A stretch of 50,407 nucleotides of DNA from Actinomycetota bacterium (GCA_030019215.1 JASEEZ010000015.1:1-50407), one strand, 5' to 3'; counted from the first letter of the stretch, positions 8,085 through 18,051 are shown. Program-made: numbers and translations. The notes: a model not told the origin generated them from the letters alone.

Positions 8085-9419
8085 TTAGACAATGAAGGGG
8101 AACGGCCTTCTGCCCGGTTTCGGACGACTCAACTTCCCAAGTTGCTTCATCAGCTTCCTCGCCTGCTCAAACTGTTTCAGCAATTGATTTACCTCATGAG
8201 AGGTCGTCCCGCTCCCCCGGGCAATCCTTGAGCGACGACCACCATTAATTATGGTGGGGTCTCTTCTTTCCTCGGGTGTCATCGATTGGATGATCACCTC
8301 AAGACGCCCCAATTGCCCCTCATCAACCTGCAATTTTCCAACATTGGGCAGTCCCGGTATTCGAGGGAGCATTTCCATGATTTGAGAAGCGGGCCCCACT
8401 CGCCTGAATTGCCTCAACTGCTCCAGAAAATCCTCCAAATCGAAACTATCCTTTCTGATCTTCTCCTCCAGCGCCTGAGCTTTATCTGCCTCGATAGCCG
8501 TCTTCGCTTTCTCGATTAAGGTAAGAGCATCACCCATACCCAATATCCTGGAGGACATCCTATCGGGATGGAAGGGCTGAAGGTCATCGAGCTTCTCCCC
8601 TACGCTGGCGAGCTTTATCGGTCTACCGGTGACCGCCTTGATGGATAATGCGGCTCCCCCTCTGGCATCCCCATCGAGCTTGGTTAAGATCACTCCATCG
8701 AAATCCACTCGCTCCTTGAAAACGAGAGCCACATTGACCGCATCCTGCCCCGTCATCGCATCCACCACAAGAAGAACCTGGTGAGGGCGAACCTCCCTTT
8801 TCACCTCTTCAAGCTCGTTCATCATCTTCTCATCTATATGCAAGCGCCCAGCGGTATCGACCACGACCACATCGCAATTTTTGGGGACGGCTTCTCTGAT
8901 TCCCTGTTTGGCCAGAGCAAGCACGGACTTCCCCACCTTGGAGAAAACGGGTACGCCTATCTCCTCGCCTAAAATCTTTAACTGTTCAATGGCCGCCGGT
9001 CTGTAGATGTCCGCCGCCACCAGAAAAGGTCTCTTGCCTTGGTTCTTGAGATAGTGGGCCAATTTGGCGGTGGCGGTAGTCTTTCCAGAACCCTGAAGCC
9101 CAACTAGCATGATGATGGTGGGGGGCTTGGAGGCAAAAGCAAGTTTGCTTTGGCCGCTCCCCATGAGAGCCGCAAGCTCTTCATGAACGATCTTGATCAC
9201 TTGTTGACCTGGTGTAAGGCTTTTGAGGACCTCCTCTCCGACGGCCCTCTCCTTCACCTCAGCGATGAAGTCTTTTACCACCTTAAAATTGACATCCGCC
9301 TCTAAGAGAGCCAAGCGAACTTCCCGCAGAGCTTCCCCTACATCCTGCTCACTTAACCGCCCCCTGCCTCTCAGTTTAGTAAAGACATTTTGTAATCTCG
9401 TGGCGAGATTATCAAACAT
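8085..9419 (-). CDS. ffh: Signal recognition particle protein Ffh
   Basis: Ffh is the GTPase subunit of SRP, which brings nascent membrane proteins to FtsY. The N domain (residues 1-90) is followed by the G domain with G1 GLQGSGKTTATAKLA, DTAGRLHIDEKMMNELEE, TKLDGDARGGAALS and GEKLDDLQPFHPDRMSSRILG. The methionine-rich M domain (about 310-440) contains the RNA-binding helix-loop-helix RRSRIARGSGTTSHEVN. Length 444 is typical. GAGGGAAT precedes the ATG. A consensus-like promoter lies 40-70 bases upstream. The SRP RNA gene is not in this window as far as I can see. Confidence 0.97.
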   Translation of the reverse strand: MFDNLATRLQNVFTKLRGRGRLSEQDVGEALREVRLALLEADVNFKVVKDFIAEVKERAVGEEVLKSLTPGQQVIKIVHEELAALMGSGQSKLAFASKPPTIIMLVGLQGSGKTTATAKLAHYLKNQGKRPFLVAADIYRPAAIEQLKILGEEIGVPVFSKVGKSVLALAKQGIREAVPKNCDVVVVDTAGRLHIDEKMMNELEEVKREVRPHQVLLVVDAMTGQDAVNVALVFKERVDFDGVILTKLDGDARGGAALSIKAVTGRPIKLASVGEKLDDLQPFHPDRMSSRILGMGDALTLIEKAKTAIEADKAQALEEKIRKDSFDLEDFLEQLRQFRRVGPASQIMEMLPRIPGLPNVGKLQVDEGQLGRLEVIIQSMTPEERRDPTIINGGRRSRIARGSGTTSHEVNQLLKQFEQARKLMKQLGKLSRPKPGRRPFPFIV

Positions 9420-9457
9420 AGATTCCCTCGATTTCTCCCAGTCCGTTGACCATCAGC

Positions 9458-9486
9458 ATATTACAGAAGGCCACGTGTGGTGTCAA
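9458..9486 (-). promoter_or_regulatory. Sigma-70-type promoter before ffh
   Basis: On the minus strand TTGACA (9486-9481) and TAATAT (9463-9458) are separated by 17 bases, an almost consensus vegetative promoter. It lies between ftsY and ffh and would make ffh and the downstream rpsP group independent of the smc-ftsY transcript. Confidence 0.75.
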
Positions 9487-9526
9487 TCCTTCTGGGATTT
9501 TCGCTGCGGACTTAGCTCCCATCCAC

Positions 9527-10441
9527 TCAAGAAAGCAAAGCCTCGACGAAAGCTCGGGCATCAAACTCCTGCAAATCATCGAGTTTTTCCCCTACCCCAA
9601 TCAAGATGACAGGGATTTTCAGCTCATCCTCGATGGCGGCGATGATGCCCCCCTTGGCTGTCCCATCGAGCTTGGTCAAAACAACCCCATCCACCTCCAG
9701 GGCCTTACCGAATAATCTAGCCTGAGAGAGACCATTCTGCCCAGTCGTGGCATCGATCACCAAAAGAGTTTTAATTTCAGCCTCCGGCGCCTCTCGCATG
9801 ACTACTCTCTTGATCTTCTGAAGCTCCTCCATGAGATGAATATAGGTGTGGAGGCGTCCAGCGGTATCGATTAGGAGGACGTCAACGTCCCTGGCTTGAG
9901 CGGCGTGGATGGCATCGTAGACCACCGCCGCTGGGTCGGATCCTCTTCGGTGCTTGATCGTCGCAGCCCCCACCCTCTTCCCCCATATCTCCAACTGCTC
10001 GATGGCAGCGGCCCTATAAGTATCGGCGGCCGCTAGAAGGACATTCTTGCCTTCAATTTTCGCCCGATGAGCTATCTTGGCAATGGTGGTGGTCTTCCCG
10101 GTTCCGTTGACCCCCAGCATCAGAAATATGCCCAACTTACCTTCGGAAAAGAGGGGCTGTTTCTCGGTAGTGAGAATATCGACCAATTTCTCCTTGAGCC
10201 TGGGGAGAAGTTGGGCAGATTCTCGTATCTTTTGGGCCCTCGCCTCCTCGCGAAGCTTATCGAGAAGTTCCTGGGTCACCTGGATACCCACATCCGCCTC
10301 GATTAGAGCTTCTTCCAAGCCCTCCCAAAACCCTTCATCCAACACGGGGAAATGAGCAAGGAGAGGGGAAAGGTGACTCGACAAGCGCTCGCGACTCTTC
10401 TTTAGGCTTCCCTTGAGCTTCCCAAACCAACCTTTCCGCAC
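9527..10441 (-). CDS. ftsY: SRP receptor FtsY
   Basis: FtsY is the membrane-associated GTPase receptor of SRP. The 304-residue protein has a short N-terminal basic region (no long acidic A domain, as is usual in Gram-positives), the NG domain with G1 GVNGTGKTTTIAKIAHRAK, the DTYRAAAIEQLEIW box, DTAGRLHTYIHLMEELQKI, TKLDGTAKGG and the C-terminal GVGEKLDDLQEFDARAFVEALL. The GTG start overlaps the TAG stop of smc by one base (TAGTG), showing translational coupling. Confidence 0.97.
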   Translation of the reverse strand: MRKGWFGKLKGSLKKSRERLSSHLSPLLAHFPVLDEGFWEGLEEALIEADVGIQVTQELLDKLREEARAQKIRESAQLLPRLKEKLVDILTTEKQPLFSEGKLGIFLMLGVNGTGKTTTIAKIAHRAKIEGKNVLLAAADTYRAAAIEQLEIWGKRVGAATIKHRRGSDPAAVVYDAIHAAQARDVDVLLIDTAGRLHTYIHLMEELQKIKRVVMREAPEAEIKTLLVIDATTGQNGLSQARLFGKALEVDGVVLTKLDGTAKGGIIAAIEDELKIPVILIGVGEKLDDLQEFDARAFVEALLS

Positions 10442-13400
10442 TAAACCGCCCTCTGGTACTCAGTGAGTTTCTGGGAAAAGAGCTTGGATACCCCATCCAC
10501 CTGCATGCTGACCCCATAGAGAACATCAGCCATCTCAATGGTCCGCCTCTGATGAGAGATGATCAAAAATTGAGTGCCATCCCTCAACTTGTGCAGAAGG
10601 TCGATAAACCGCTGCAAATTTACATCATCCAGAGCCGCTTCAACTTCATCGAGTATGTAAAAGGGACTTGGGCGGGTATGATAGATGGCGAAAAGAAATG
10701 CCAGAGCAACCAGGGCGGTTTCCCCTCCCGAGAGAAGGGACAACCTCTGTAGTTTCTTTCCGCTGGGCTGAGCTTCGATTTCAATGCCCGATTCCAAAGG
10801 ATTGTCAGAGTCGCTTAAAATAAGGTTCGCTTGTCCACCCGGAAATAGATAGGAGAAGACGGATTGGAAATGCTGGTTGACCTCCTCAAAAACTAGAAGG
10901 AACCTGTCTTTGATCTTTTTATCTATGGCAACGATGACCTTCTTCAAAACCTTTTTGCTCTCTTGCAGATCATCAAGCTGACCTTCCAAAAAGCACTGTC
11001 TCTTTTCCAGCTCAGAATATTCATCAACGGCGATGGGGTTTATCGGCCCCAGGCTGACGATTTTGGATCGGAGCCTCTTTGCCTTCGCCTCACACCCCTC
11101 CCGCGAAAGATCCCCAGGATAGTTTTGTAGGGCTCTCTCCAAAGGCACATCGTATTCTTCAACTATTTTTTCCACCGCACCCGTAACCTTGAGTTCAAGT
11201 TGAGCCTTGTCCAATCCAATGGCGTGCAGTTCCTCCTGCTCACCCTCCCACTGTCTGGTCAGCGAACGGATCTCATCCTGAGCCTTTTTAAGCGAATCTC
11301 TGACCCCCTTAAAAAATGTTTCCTCGCCAGCAGCCAGATTCTGGAGCTTGATCGCCCACCACTCCACCCTCTCCAGAAGCTGAGCAAAGAGGGCATGAAC
11401 GGGTTGGATGCGCGCCCTTAGGCACTCCAGAGCAACAGCAATCTCGTGTTCCGAATTCAGTAGTCGCTTTATCTCTGCCAGCTCCCCCCGAACTACCATC
11501 GTTTGTTTCTTCTTATGGATTTCCCTTTCGTTCAAGGATGCCAACTTAATCTGGCATTCGGCAACCTCTTTGCCAACGAGAGCTGCTTCTTTAAAATCGA
11601 TCTCGCGTTTCTTGACCGCTTTTCCAATCTCCTCCTTCAGGCGATTGAGTTCCTCAATGGCTTCTGTGATCTCCCGCTGCGTATCCCCCATCGCCTTTTT
11701 ATCTTCAATCACCTTCCCGTTTAAATTTGCGATCTTCTCTTCTATAAGTCTTCTCTTGGTCTCGGTGTCGGCAAAATCGATCTTCAACCTGGCATTCTCG
11801 GCATTTAAATCTCTTTCTTCTGCTCTCCTCCTTTGAAGTTCGTCGAAAATCTCCTTCTCTGATTTCAAGAGCTCAGCAAGCTCCCCCTCCAGGTCTTTTC
11901 TCTCCTTCGTCAGTTTTTGAAGGGAGCTCTGCAGCATCTTCTCTTGTTTCTTGAGCATCTCCAATTCTCTCCTAGACGCCAATTCGCTAAAAGACTCCTC
12001 CCCTTCGCACCCGATACCAAGCTTTTTGCCCGTGAACACCTCTCCACTTAACGTCACCAGAGTACAGTTGGCTGATTCCTTGATGAGAAGGCCGTTCGAA
12101 ATCCCGGAATCCTCGACTATGTAAACTCCATTCAAAAGATACTCGATGACATCTTTAATACGGCGATCGCACTTGATCGCACTCGATGCCTTGATGAGGG
12201 AAGAAATATTCGGAGGAGTGGGCGCAACTATCTCCTTACTACCCTCTATGGGGAAGAAAAAGACCCAACCAACTTCCTCCTTTTTGGCCGCAGCAAGGGC
12301 TCGCTCGGCATTCTTGAGTGTTCTGGTGATTACACAAAACATGCTTGGACCAAGCGCCGCCTCGATGGCCTTCTCATATTTCTCCGGAACCTCTATGAGC
12401 TCGGCGACAGCTCCCACCACCCCTGGGGGTCTATTCTCGCTATTTAAAAGCCAGGCCACTCCCCTGGGAAATCCGGCAAGACTCTTCTTAGAGCTTTCCA
12501 GGACCCTTATCCGGGCACTGCACTCCGCAACCTGCCCCCCAATTTTACGCTCCCTTCTCTGAGCCGATTCTATCGCCTTAGAACGATCGTCCAACTTCTT
12601 TCGCGTCTGTTCAAGAGAGGTTTCTTCCTTTTTCAGCTCCTTCAATAACCCGGCTAACCTTTGTTCGTTTTCTCGAAGCGACCTTTCTACCTCTTTCAAT
12701 TTGGTTGTAAGAGCTTTTTCCTGCTCCTCCAGAAAAGCAATCTGATTTTCGGCGCTCACCACGGCGGATTTCAGGGTGCTCAAATTACCCTGGTTGAAAG
12801 CAAGCGACTCCTGTAGGGCTTGAGCCTTCCCCTCCAGAACCTCTAGCCCCTCATCGGCAGCTTTTCTCTTCTTCCCGGCAACCTCAGCTCGGCGACGAGC
12901 GTCAGTAAGTTCGGAGTAGAGGGCCTTCAACTGAGCATCCGCTACATCCCCCTCGTTCTTGAGTTCGGCCAGCTCCTCTTCCTTCCTTCGTTTGCCGGCT
13001 TCCAACTGGTGGGTCTTCTGACGAATCTCGCTGAGACGCTCGATCAGGTTTTTCCCTTTTTCCTCCAGGAGAAGGAGCCCGCTGTTAAACCGCTCCTGAA
13101 TACCCTGAAGGCGGCGGCGTTGTTCCCCCAGATCTCCTGCATAAAGTCCCCTCTCCTCCAACTGCACCTGGAAACCCTCGACCTCCTGCTCCTTCCTCAT
13201 GAGTTTCCGCTTCAACTCACCGATCCGAGATTCAAGTTCCGCTTCCTTGTCTTCCAGCGAGTTCCACTGGGCCTGCAGTTCTCTTAACTCCCTGACCGCC
13301 AGGTCTATTTCGAGTTCCCTGAGTTGGCTCTTGCAATCATTGAAAATCTTGGTGCGATCGGTCTGTTTTTTCAATGGGCGAAGCTGTCGATTAACCTCCC

Positions 13401-13986
13401 CCAGAACATCCCTTACTCGTATCAGGCACTGCTCCATGGAAATCAGCTTCCTTAGAGCCCTTTCCTTCCGTTTTTTGTGCTTGAGTACGCCCGCCGCTTC
13501 CTCGATGAGCAATCTCCTCTCCTCCGGCTTACTGGCCAGAATCTCCTCCAGCCTGCCTTGGCCAATGATGGAGTACCTTTCTCTCCCGAGACCGGAATCG
13601 GAGAGCAAATCTTGAATATCCAGGAGTCGACAGGGAGAGCTATTTATGAAGTATTCGTTCTCTCCAGAGCGAAACATCCTTCTGGCGATGGTGACCTCGG
13701 AGAACTCTATGGGTAGGGAGCCATCGGAGTTGTCCAGACACAAAGAAACCTCGGCGACTCCCAAGGGAGATCTCTCCGAGCTTCCCGCGAAAATAACATC
13801 CTCCATGGACGAACCCCGGAGCGAACGAGGGCTTTGCTCGCCTAAAACCCAGAGGACAGCATCGGTTATATTGCTCTTTCCGCTACCGTTGGGTCCCACG
13901 ATGATGGTCACACCGGGCTCAAATTTTAAGATGGCCTTGTCGGCAAAGGATTTAAAACCCCGCAGGGCTAGAGTTTTAAGATGCAA
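10441..13986 (-). CDS. smc: Chromosome partition protein SMC
   Basis: SMC is the ATPase of the bacterial condensin that organises and segregates chromosomes. The 1181 residues show the full family layout: N-terminal ATPase half with Walker A GPNGSGKSNITDAVLWVLGE (about 32-51), a long coiled coil, a central hinge (about 510-640, FPRGVAWLLNSENRPPGVVG), the returning coiled coil, and the C-terminal ATPase half with signature LSLLSGGETALVALAFLFAI and Walker B PFYILDEVEAALDD, then ISHQRRTIEMAD. The start is TTG (MHLKTLALRGFKSFADK) after GAGGTGAACGAAC. ScpA/ScpB are not in the window. It lies between rnc and ftsY as in many Actinomycetota and Bacillota. Confidence 0.97.
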   Translation of the reverse strand: MHLKTLALRGFKSFADKAILKFEPGVTIIVGPNGSGKSNITDAVLWVLGEQSPRSLRGSSMEDVIFAGSSERSPLGVAEVSLCLDNSDGSLPIEFSEVTIARRMFRSGENEYFINSSPCRLLDIQDLLSDSGLGRERYSIIGQGRLEEILASKPEERRLLIEEAAGVLKHKKRKERALRKLISMEQCLIRVRDVLGEVNRQLRPLKKQTDRTKIFNDCKSQLRELEIDLAVRELRELQAQWNSLEDKEAELESRIGELKRKLMRKEQEVEGFQVQLEERGLYAGDLGEQRRRLQGIQERFNSGLLLLEEKGKNLIERLSEIRQKTHQLEAGKRRKEEELAELKNEGDVADAQLKALYSELTDARRRAEVAGKKRKAADEGLEVLEGKAQALQESLAFNQGNLSTLKSAVVSAENQIAFLEEQEKALTTKLKEVERSLRENEQRLAGLLKELKKEETSLEQTRKKLDDRSKAIESAQRRERKIGGQVAECSARIRVLESSKKSLAGFPRGVAWLLNSENRPPGVVGAVAELIEVPEKYEKAIEAALGPSMFCVITRTLKNAERALAAAKKEEVGWVFFFPIEGSKEIVAPTPPNISSLIKASSAIKCDRRIKDVIEYLLNGVYIVEDSGISNGLLIKESANCTLVTLSGEVFTGKKLGIGCEGEESFSELASRRELEMLKKQEKMLQSSLQKLTKERKDLEGELAELLKSEKEIFDELQRRRAEERDLNAENARLKIDFADTETKRRLIEEKIANLNGKVIEDKKAMGDTQREITEAIEELNRLKEEIGKAVKKREIDFKEAALVGKEVAECQIKLASLNEREIHKKKQTMVVRGELAEIKRLLNSEHEIAVALECLRARIQPVHALFAQLLERVEWWAIKLQNLAAGEETFFKGVRDSLKKAQDEIRSLTRQWEGEQEELHAIGLDKAQLELKVTGAVEKIVEEYDVPLERALQNYPGDLSREGCEAKAKRLRSKIVSLGPINPIAVDEYSELEKRQCFLEGQLDDLQESKKVLKKVIVAIDKKIKDRFLLVFEEVNQHFQSVFSYLFPGGQANLILSDSDNPLESGIEIEAQPSGKKLQRLSLLSGGETALVALAFLFAIYHTRPSPFYILDEVEAALDDVNLQRFIDLLHKLRDGTQFLIISHQRRTIEMADVLYGVSMQVDGVSKLFSQKLTEYQRAV

Positions 13987-14038
13987 AGTTCGTTCACCTC
14001 GATTCCCACACCAACGGATATTCTACCACAGAGGAGTA

Positions 14039-14743
14039 TCAACTAAATTTTTGCCTGAGAGCCTCCAGGGCCTCCTTGGCAGCCGCTCGTTCGGCCTTCT
14101 TCTTGCTCCTTCCCATGCCTTGACCAAGAATCTCGCCACCGATACTGACCTGGGCATAAAATGTCCTCTCATGAACTGGTCCTTCTTCTTGAACGATCTC
14201 ATAGACGGGCATGACACCAATTTTGTCCATGGCATACTCTTGAAGAATGGTTTTGAAGTCAGCCAGCTCTCTTCGAGTGACCTGTTGAAAAATCACATCC
14301 CGAAATTCCCTCAAGATGAAACCACGCGCCTCCTCGATGCCCAGATCTAAATAGATGGCCCCCAAAACCGCCTCAAAACAGTCGGCCAAAATGGATGCTT
14401 TCTCCCTTCCTCCTGTCAGCTCCGCTCCTCTGCCCATGAAAATGCACCGACCCAAATCCATTCTTCGAGCCAGATTCGCCAGAGTATCCATATTGACAAG
14501 GTTGGCCCTAAGTTCTGCCAACCTTCCCTCGTCGAACTTGGGAAAGCGACGAAATATAAAATCAGTGATGACAAAATTGAGTACGGAATCCCCCAGAAAT
14601 TCGAGCTTTTCGTTTGTCTCCACGACTGCCTTCGCTTCGAAAGCAAAGGAGCGGTGAGTCAAAGCTCCTTTAAGGAGATCTTTATCCTTGAAGGAAAAAC
14701 CCAGACGCCTCTCGGCTTCGTCGATCCGATCTTGAGGAAGCAT
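14039..14743 (-). CDS. rnc: Ribonuclease III
   Basis: RNase III cuts double-stranded RNA, including rRNA precursors. The 234-residue protein has the signature [18 protein letters not shown] at about residue 43, the second acidic site in [20 protein letters not shown], and a C-terminal double-stranded-RNA-binding domain ([20 protein letters not shown] to the end, with [19 protein letters not shown]). GGGGGGAAT precedes the ATG by a few bases. It is nine bases downstream of fabF, the conserved link between the fab operon and smc. Confidence 0.97.
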   Translation of the reverse strand: MLPQDRIDEAERRLGFSFKDKDLLKGALTHRSFAFEAKAVVETNEKLEFLGDSVLNFVITDFIFRRFPKFDEGRLAELRANLVNMDTLANLARRMDLGRCIFMGRGAELTGGREKASILADCFEAVLGAIYLDLGIEEARGFILREFRDVIFQQVTRRELADFKTILQEYAMDKIGVMPVYEIVQEEGPVHERTFYAQVSIGGEILGQGMGRSKKKAERAAAKEALEALRQKFS

Positions 14744-14752
14744 ATTCCCCCC

Positions 14753-15991
14753 TCAAGTCAGCTTTCTTATCAGGAGAGTGGCGTTATGTCCCCCGAACCC
14801 AAAGGAATTAGACAAGGCCACGGAGACCTCCCTCTTGATGGCAACATTGGGGATATAGTTCAAATCACAGAGGGGATCGGGATATTCCAGGTTGATCGTT
14901 GGGGGGATAATGCCTGTTTGGATGGCCATGGCACAGGCGATCAGCTCGATTGCACCCGTAGCCCCGAGGAGGTGACCTGTCATGGACTTGGTCGAACTTA
15001 TTGCCAGCTCGTATGCGTGTTTCCCAAAAACTTTTTTGATCGCCGCCGTCTCAAACTCATCGTTGTAAGGGGTTGAGGTCCCATGAGCATTGATGTAATC
15101 GACGGCGGTTGCAGGAAGCCCGGCTTCATCCAGCGCCATCTGCACTGCTCTAGCCGCCCCTTCACCATCAGGAGCTGGCGCAGTTATGTGATGTGCGTCT
15201 CCCGTGGCCCCATAACCAATGATCTCGGCATAGACATGAGCATCCCGTGCGAGAGCATTCTCCAGGGTCTCCAAAACGACGATGCCAGCCCCCTCAGCGA
15301 TGACGAAACCATCCCGCTTGGCATCGAAGGGTCTACTGGCCTTCGTCGGTTCATCGTTCCGGGTGGAGAGAGCCCTGGCAGCGCAGAAACCCGCCACGCC
15401 TAGGGGAGTTATGGCTGCTTCCGTTCCCCCGGTGAGACAGATGTCCGCCGCTCCCCTCTTGATGGTCTCATAAGCCTCACCGATGGCATGGGTGCTCGAG
15501 GCACAGGCAGTAACGGTGCAAAGATTCGGTCCCCGCGCTCCGGTAAAGATGGAAACATACCCAGCAGCCAAATCGGAGATCATCATGGGCACAAGGAAGG
15601 GGCTAACCCTGCGCGGCCCCTTCTCGAGAAGGACCTTGTGTTGCTCCTCAAGGGTCTTCAGACCACCAATGCCCACTCCCACAATCACGCCCACCCTCTC
15701 AGCCATCGATGGCTCGATCCCAAGGGCGGCATCTTCCAAAGCAAGTTTGGTGGCGGCCACCGCAAAATGACAGAAGCGATCCATCCTCTTAATCTCTCGG
15801 GGTTCAATGAAGTCCGCCGGATCAAAGTCGCATACCTCCCCGGCGATGCGGCTGGGGAATTCACTTGCATCAAAGGAGGATATCTCCGTTATACCGGATC
15901 TTCCCTCGATCAAGGATCGCCAGAAAGCCTCCTTACCGATTCCCACAGGAGCGATGGGCCCCAAGCCCGTGATCACAACCCTTCGCTGCAT
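14753..15991 (-). CDS. fabF: 3-oxoacyl-ACP synthase II FabF
   Basis: FabF condenses malonyl-ACP with growing acyl-ACP. The 412-residue protein has VITGLGPIAPVGIGKEAFW at the N-terminus, the active-site Cys in TVTACASSTHAIGEAYE (about 164), the two His residues in NAHGTSTPYNDEFE and STKSMTGHLLGATGAIE, and the C-terminal SNSFGFGGHNATLLI. Its ATG lies inside the end of the preceding fabK-like gene (19-base overlap), so the two are probably translationally coupled. Confidence 0.97.
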   Translation of the reverse strand: MQRRVVITGLGPIAPVGIGKEAFWRSLIEGRSGITEISSFDASEFPSRIAGEVCDFDPADFIEPREIKRMDRFCHFAVAATKLALEDAALGIEPSMAERVGVIVGVGIGGLKTLEEQHKVLLEKGPRRVSPFLVPMMISDLAAGYVSIFTGARGPNLCTVTACASSTHAIGEAYETIKRGAADICLTGGTEAAITPLGVAGFCAARALSTRNDEPTKASRPFDAKRDGFVIAEGAGIVVLETLENALARDAHVYAEIIGYGATGDAHHITAPAPDGEGAARAVQMALDEAGLPATAVDYINAHGTSTPYNDEFETAAIKKVFGKHAYELAISSTKSMTGHLLGATGAIELIACAMAIQTGIIPPTINLEYPDPLCDLNYIPNVAIKREVSVALSNSFGFGGHNATLLIRKLT

Positions 15992-16971
15992 GCCGTCTTC
16001 ACCCCCAGCGTGGCTTCCTTTATTTCCCTAAGAAGGTTTCCGATTATCTCCTTAACCGAAAGAATCTCTCCTATCTCCGTCACTCGCTCTCCGATGGTAA
16101 AAAGTCCCTTTTGCGTGTCTCCCTGCTGCGCCTTCTCCAGAGCGTCAATAATACAATAATTCTTTTTGCAATCTTTCAGGCACTTTCTGCACCTAACAAG
16201 AATATCCCGACCAGGTTTGGGAACATTGCCCTCCATCAAAGCCTTCACAAAGGGGCTGAAAATTGCCCTGAAAGGCATGCCGACTGGACTCTCGATGATT
16301 TTTACATCATCTGGCTTTTTGGCTCTCAAACACATTTCTTTCCAGGCAGGAGCGGCGCTACATTCACGACTGAGAGCAAAACGGGTTCCCATCTGAACCC
16401 CACTAGCACCCATGGTCAGAACTTTGACGATGTCCGACCCTTTCAAAATACCGCCGGCAGCGATCACCGGGATCTTCACCGATTGAATGATCTCGGGAAG
16501 AATGGCCAAGAGAGGTTTATCTGTGCCCAGATGCCCACCGGCCTCCTCGCCCTCCACTACCACACCAGCAGCTCCAAATCGCTCGGCCAGCCGAGCCACC
16601 CGCGGGGAAGAAATGATGGGCAGGAAGGGAATATCGGCCTCTCGACACCACTTAAAAACATCCCTCGAAAAACCGGCTCCGGATATGACGACATCGACCT
16701 TCTCCTGGATAGCTGCTTTGACAAGATCAGCGAACTCTCTGACCGCCACCATCACGTTAACTCCGATGGTGCCATTGGTGAGCTTCCTGGCTTCGCGGAT
16801 GTGCTCAACCAACTCAGGAGGGTGCATCCCCGAGGCCCCGATGACCCCAATCCCTCCCTCATCGGCCACGGCGGCAGCTAGCGGAGCCAAGGATATCCTG
16901 ACAGCCATTCCCCCCTGCACTAATGGCAGAGAAACCTGTACATTCCCAATCTTTAAGCTTGGCAATTTCAT
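15973..16971 (-). CDS. fabK: FabK-type enoyl-ACP reductase / nitronate monooxygenase family flavoprotein
   Basis: FMN-dependent TIM-barrel protein of the NMO/FabK family. In this position, between acpP and fabF and with no FabI in the operon, the likely job is the last reduction of the elongation cycle. Seen motifs: PLVQGGMAVRISLAPLAAAV at the start, VEGEEAGGHLGTDKP with the family's His, IPVIAAGGILKGSDIVKVL and GASGVQMGTRFALSRE (FMN phosphate binding). A C-terminal cysteine cluster, CRKCLKDCKKNYC at about residues 278-290, is absent from classical streptococcal FabK; similar tails occur, as I recall, in clostridial-type members. The 332-residue length is slightly long because of this tail. 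Nitronate monooxygenase activity is the alternative reading, so the symbol is given by context. Confidence 0.8.
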   Translation of the reverse strand: MKLPSLKIGNVQVSLPLVQGGMAVRISLAPLAAAVADEGGIGVIGASGMHPPELVEHIREARKLTNGTIGVNVMVAVREFADLVKAAIQEKVDVVISGAGFSRDVFKWCREADIPFLPIISSPRVARLAERFGAAGVVVEGEEAGGHLGTDKPLLAILPEIIQSVKIPVIAAGGILKGSDIVKVLTMGASGVQMGTRFALSRECSAAPAWKEMCLRAKKPDDVKIIESPVGMPFRAIFSPFVKALMEGNVPKPGRDILVRCRKCLKDCKKNYCIIDALEKAQQGDTQKGLFTIGERVTEIGEILSVKEIIGNLLREIKEATLGVKTACSEGL

Positions 16972-17014
16972 TCAATTCTCATTCTATCTTAAAATTACTC
17001 GGCTATTCTCGTTT

Positions 17015-17254
17015 TCAGCTCAGATGGCTCTCGATGTATCCCACGGCTTCTCCAACGGTGCCTATCTTCTCGGCCTCCTCGTCGGATATCTCCAAGCCAA
17101 ACTCTTCCTCAAGAGCCATAACCAGCTCGACGATGTCCAGGGAGTCGGCGCCGAGATCGTCCACAAAAGAAGTGCTCGGGGAGATCTCGCCTTCATCGAC
17201 CCCAAGCTGTTCAGCAATGATTCCCTTCACTTTTTCGAAGACTTCACTCGCCAT
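17015..17254 (-). CDS. acpP: Acyl carrier protein
   Basis: ACP carries the growing acyl chain on phosphopantetheine. The 79-residue acidic protein has the attachment Ser in [20 protein letters not shown] (about residue 38). AGGAGGAGAAAAT directly precedes the ATG. It sits 50 bases after fabG and before the fabK-like gene. Confidence 0.97.
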   Translation of the reverse strand: MASEVFEKVKGIIAEQLGVDEGEISPSTSFVDDLGADSLDIVELVMALEEEFGLEISDEEAEKIGTVGEAVGYIESHLS

Positions 17255-17304
17255 ATTTTCTCCTCCTTCTAATGTTTTTATCTACCGGTGGAAGCGGCGA
17301 AAAC

Positions 17305-18051
17305 CTACGCAATCATCCCACCGTCCACTTTGATAACTTCTCCGGTGATGTAGCTGGATTCCTCAGAAGCCAGAAAGGCCACGAGATTAGCCACATCCTC
17401 TGGGCTACCGAGTCTTGTCAGAGGAATTTGCTTGATCAACCTCTCTCTGACCTCTTCAGAAAGTCTCCTGGTCATATCCGTCTCTATGAATCCAGGGGCA
17501 ATGGCATTAGCTCTGATTCCCCTAGAAGCCAACTCACGGGCGATCGTCTTGGTCAAACCAATGATCCCTGCCTTTGAAGCCGAATAGTTGGCCTGTCCCG
17601 CATTGCCGGCGATCCCAATGATGGAGGCGATGTTCACTATCGCACCCTGCCGTTGTTTAATCATATATTTTGTTGCCGCCTGAACGCAATTGAAAGTCCC
17701 CTTGAGATTGACATTTAAAACGGCATCCCACTCCTCCTCCTTCATTCTGAGGATGAGGTTGTCGCGAGTTATGCCGGCATTGTTCACCAAGATATCGATT
17801 TTTCCGAACTTCTCCACGGTCTCGTCCATCAGCTTCCTCGCTTCAGCAACATTGGCAATGTTTGCCTTGACGAATATGGCTTTTCGCCCCATCCCCTTTA
17901 TCTCCTTGACGAGGCCCAAAGCCATCTCCTCACTACTCACGGCATTCACGACCACATCAGCGCCCAGTTGGGCAAGCTTTAAGCAGATCGCCCGCCCGAT
18001 TCCCCGGGCGCTTCCGGTCACTACCGCGACTTTACCTTCTAGACCAGCCAA
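17305..18051 (-). CDS. fabG: 3-oxoacyl-ACP reductase FabG
   Basis: FabG reduces 3-ketoacyl-ACP with NADPH. The frame is open upstream, but I chose the TTG at 18051: AGGAGG lies eight bases before it and the resulting 248-residue protein starts MAGLEGKVAVVTGSARGIGR, the normal FabG length. The SDR motifs are present: TGSARGIG, NNAGITRDNL, the catalytic Ser in INIASIIG-like VNIASIIGIAGNAGQANYSA with Tyr and Lys in NYSASKAG, and the C-terminal YITGEVIKVDGGM. The start lies inside the end of fabD, a 20-base overlap that suggests coupling. Confidence 0.95.
   Translation of the reverse strand: MAGLEGKVAVVTGSARGIGRAICLKLAQLGADVVVNAVSSEEMALGLVKEIKGMGRKAIFVKANIANVAEARKLMDETVEKFGKIDILVNNAGITRDNLILRMKEEEWDAVLNVNLKGTFNCVQAATKYMIKQRQGAIVNIASIIGIAGNAGQANYSASKAGIIGLTKTIARELASRGIRANAIAPGFIETDMTRRLSEEVRERLIKQIPLTRLGSPEDVANLVAFLASEESSYITGEVIKVDGGMIA

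Noticed and set aside
15488-16159. Long plus-strand frame over fabF/fabK
   Set aside because: It is opposite to two clearly conserved genes and has no recognisable domain; a shadow frame.
16111-16881. 256-codon plus-strand frame over the fabK-like gene
   Set aside because: Shadow of a well-supported gene on the minus strand; low-complexity His/Arg/Pro composition.
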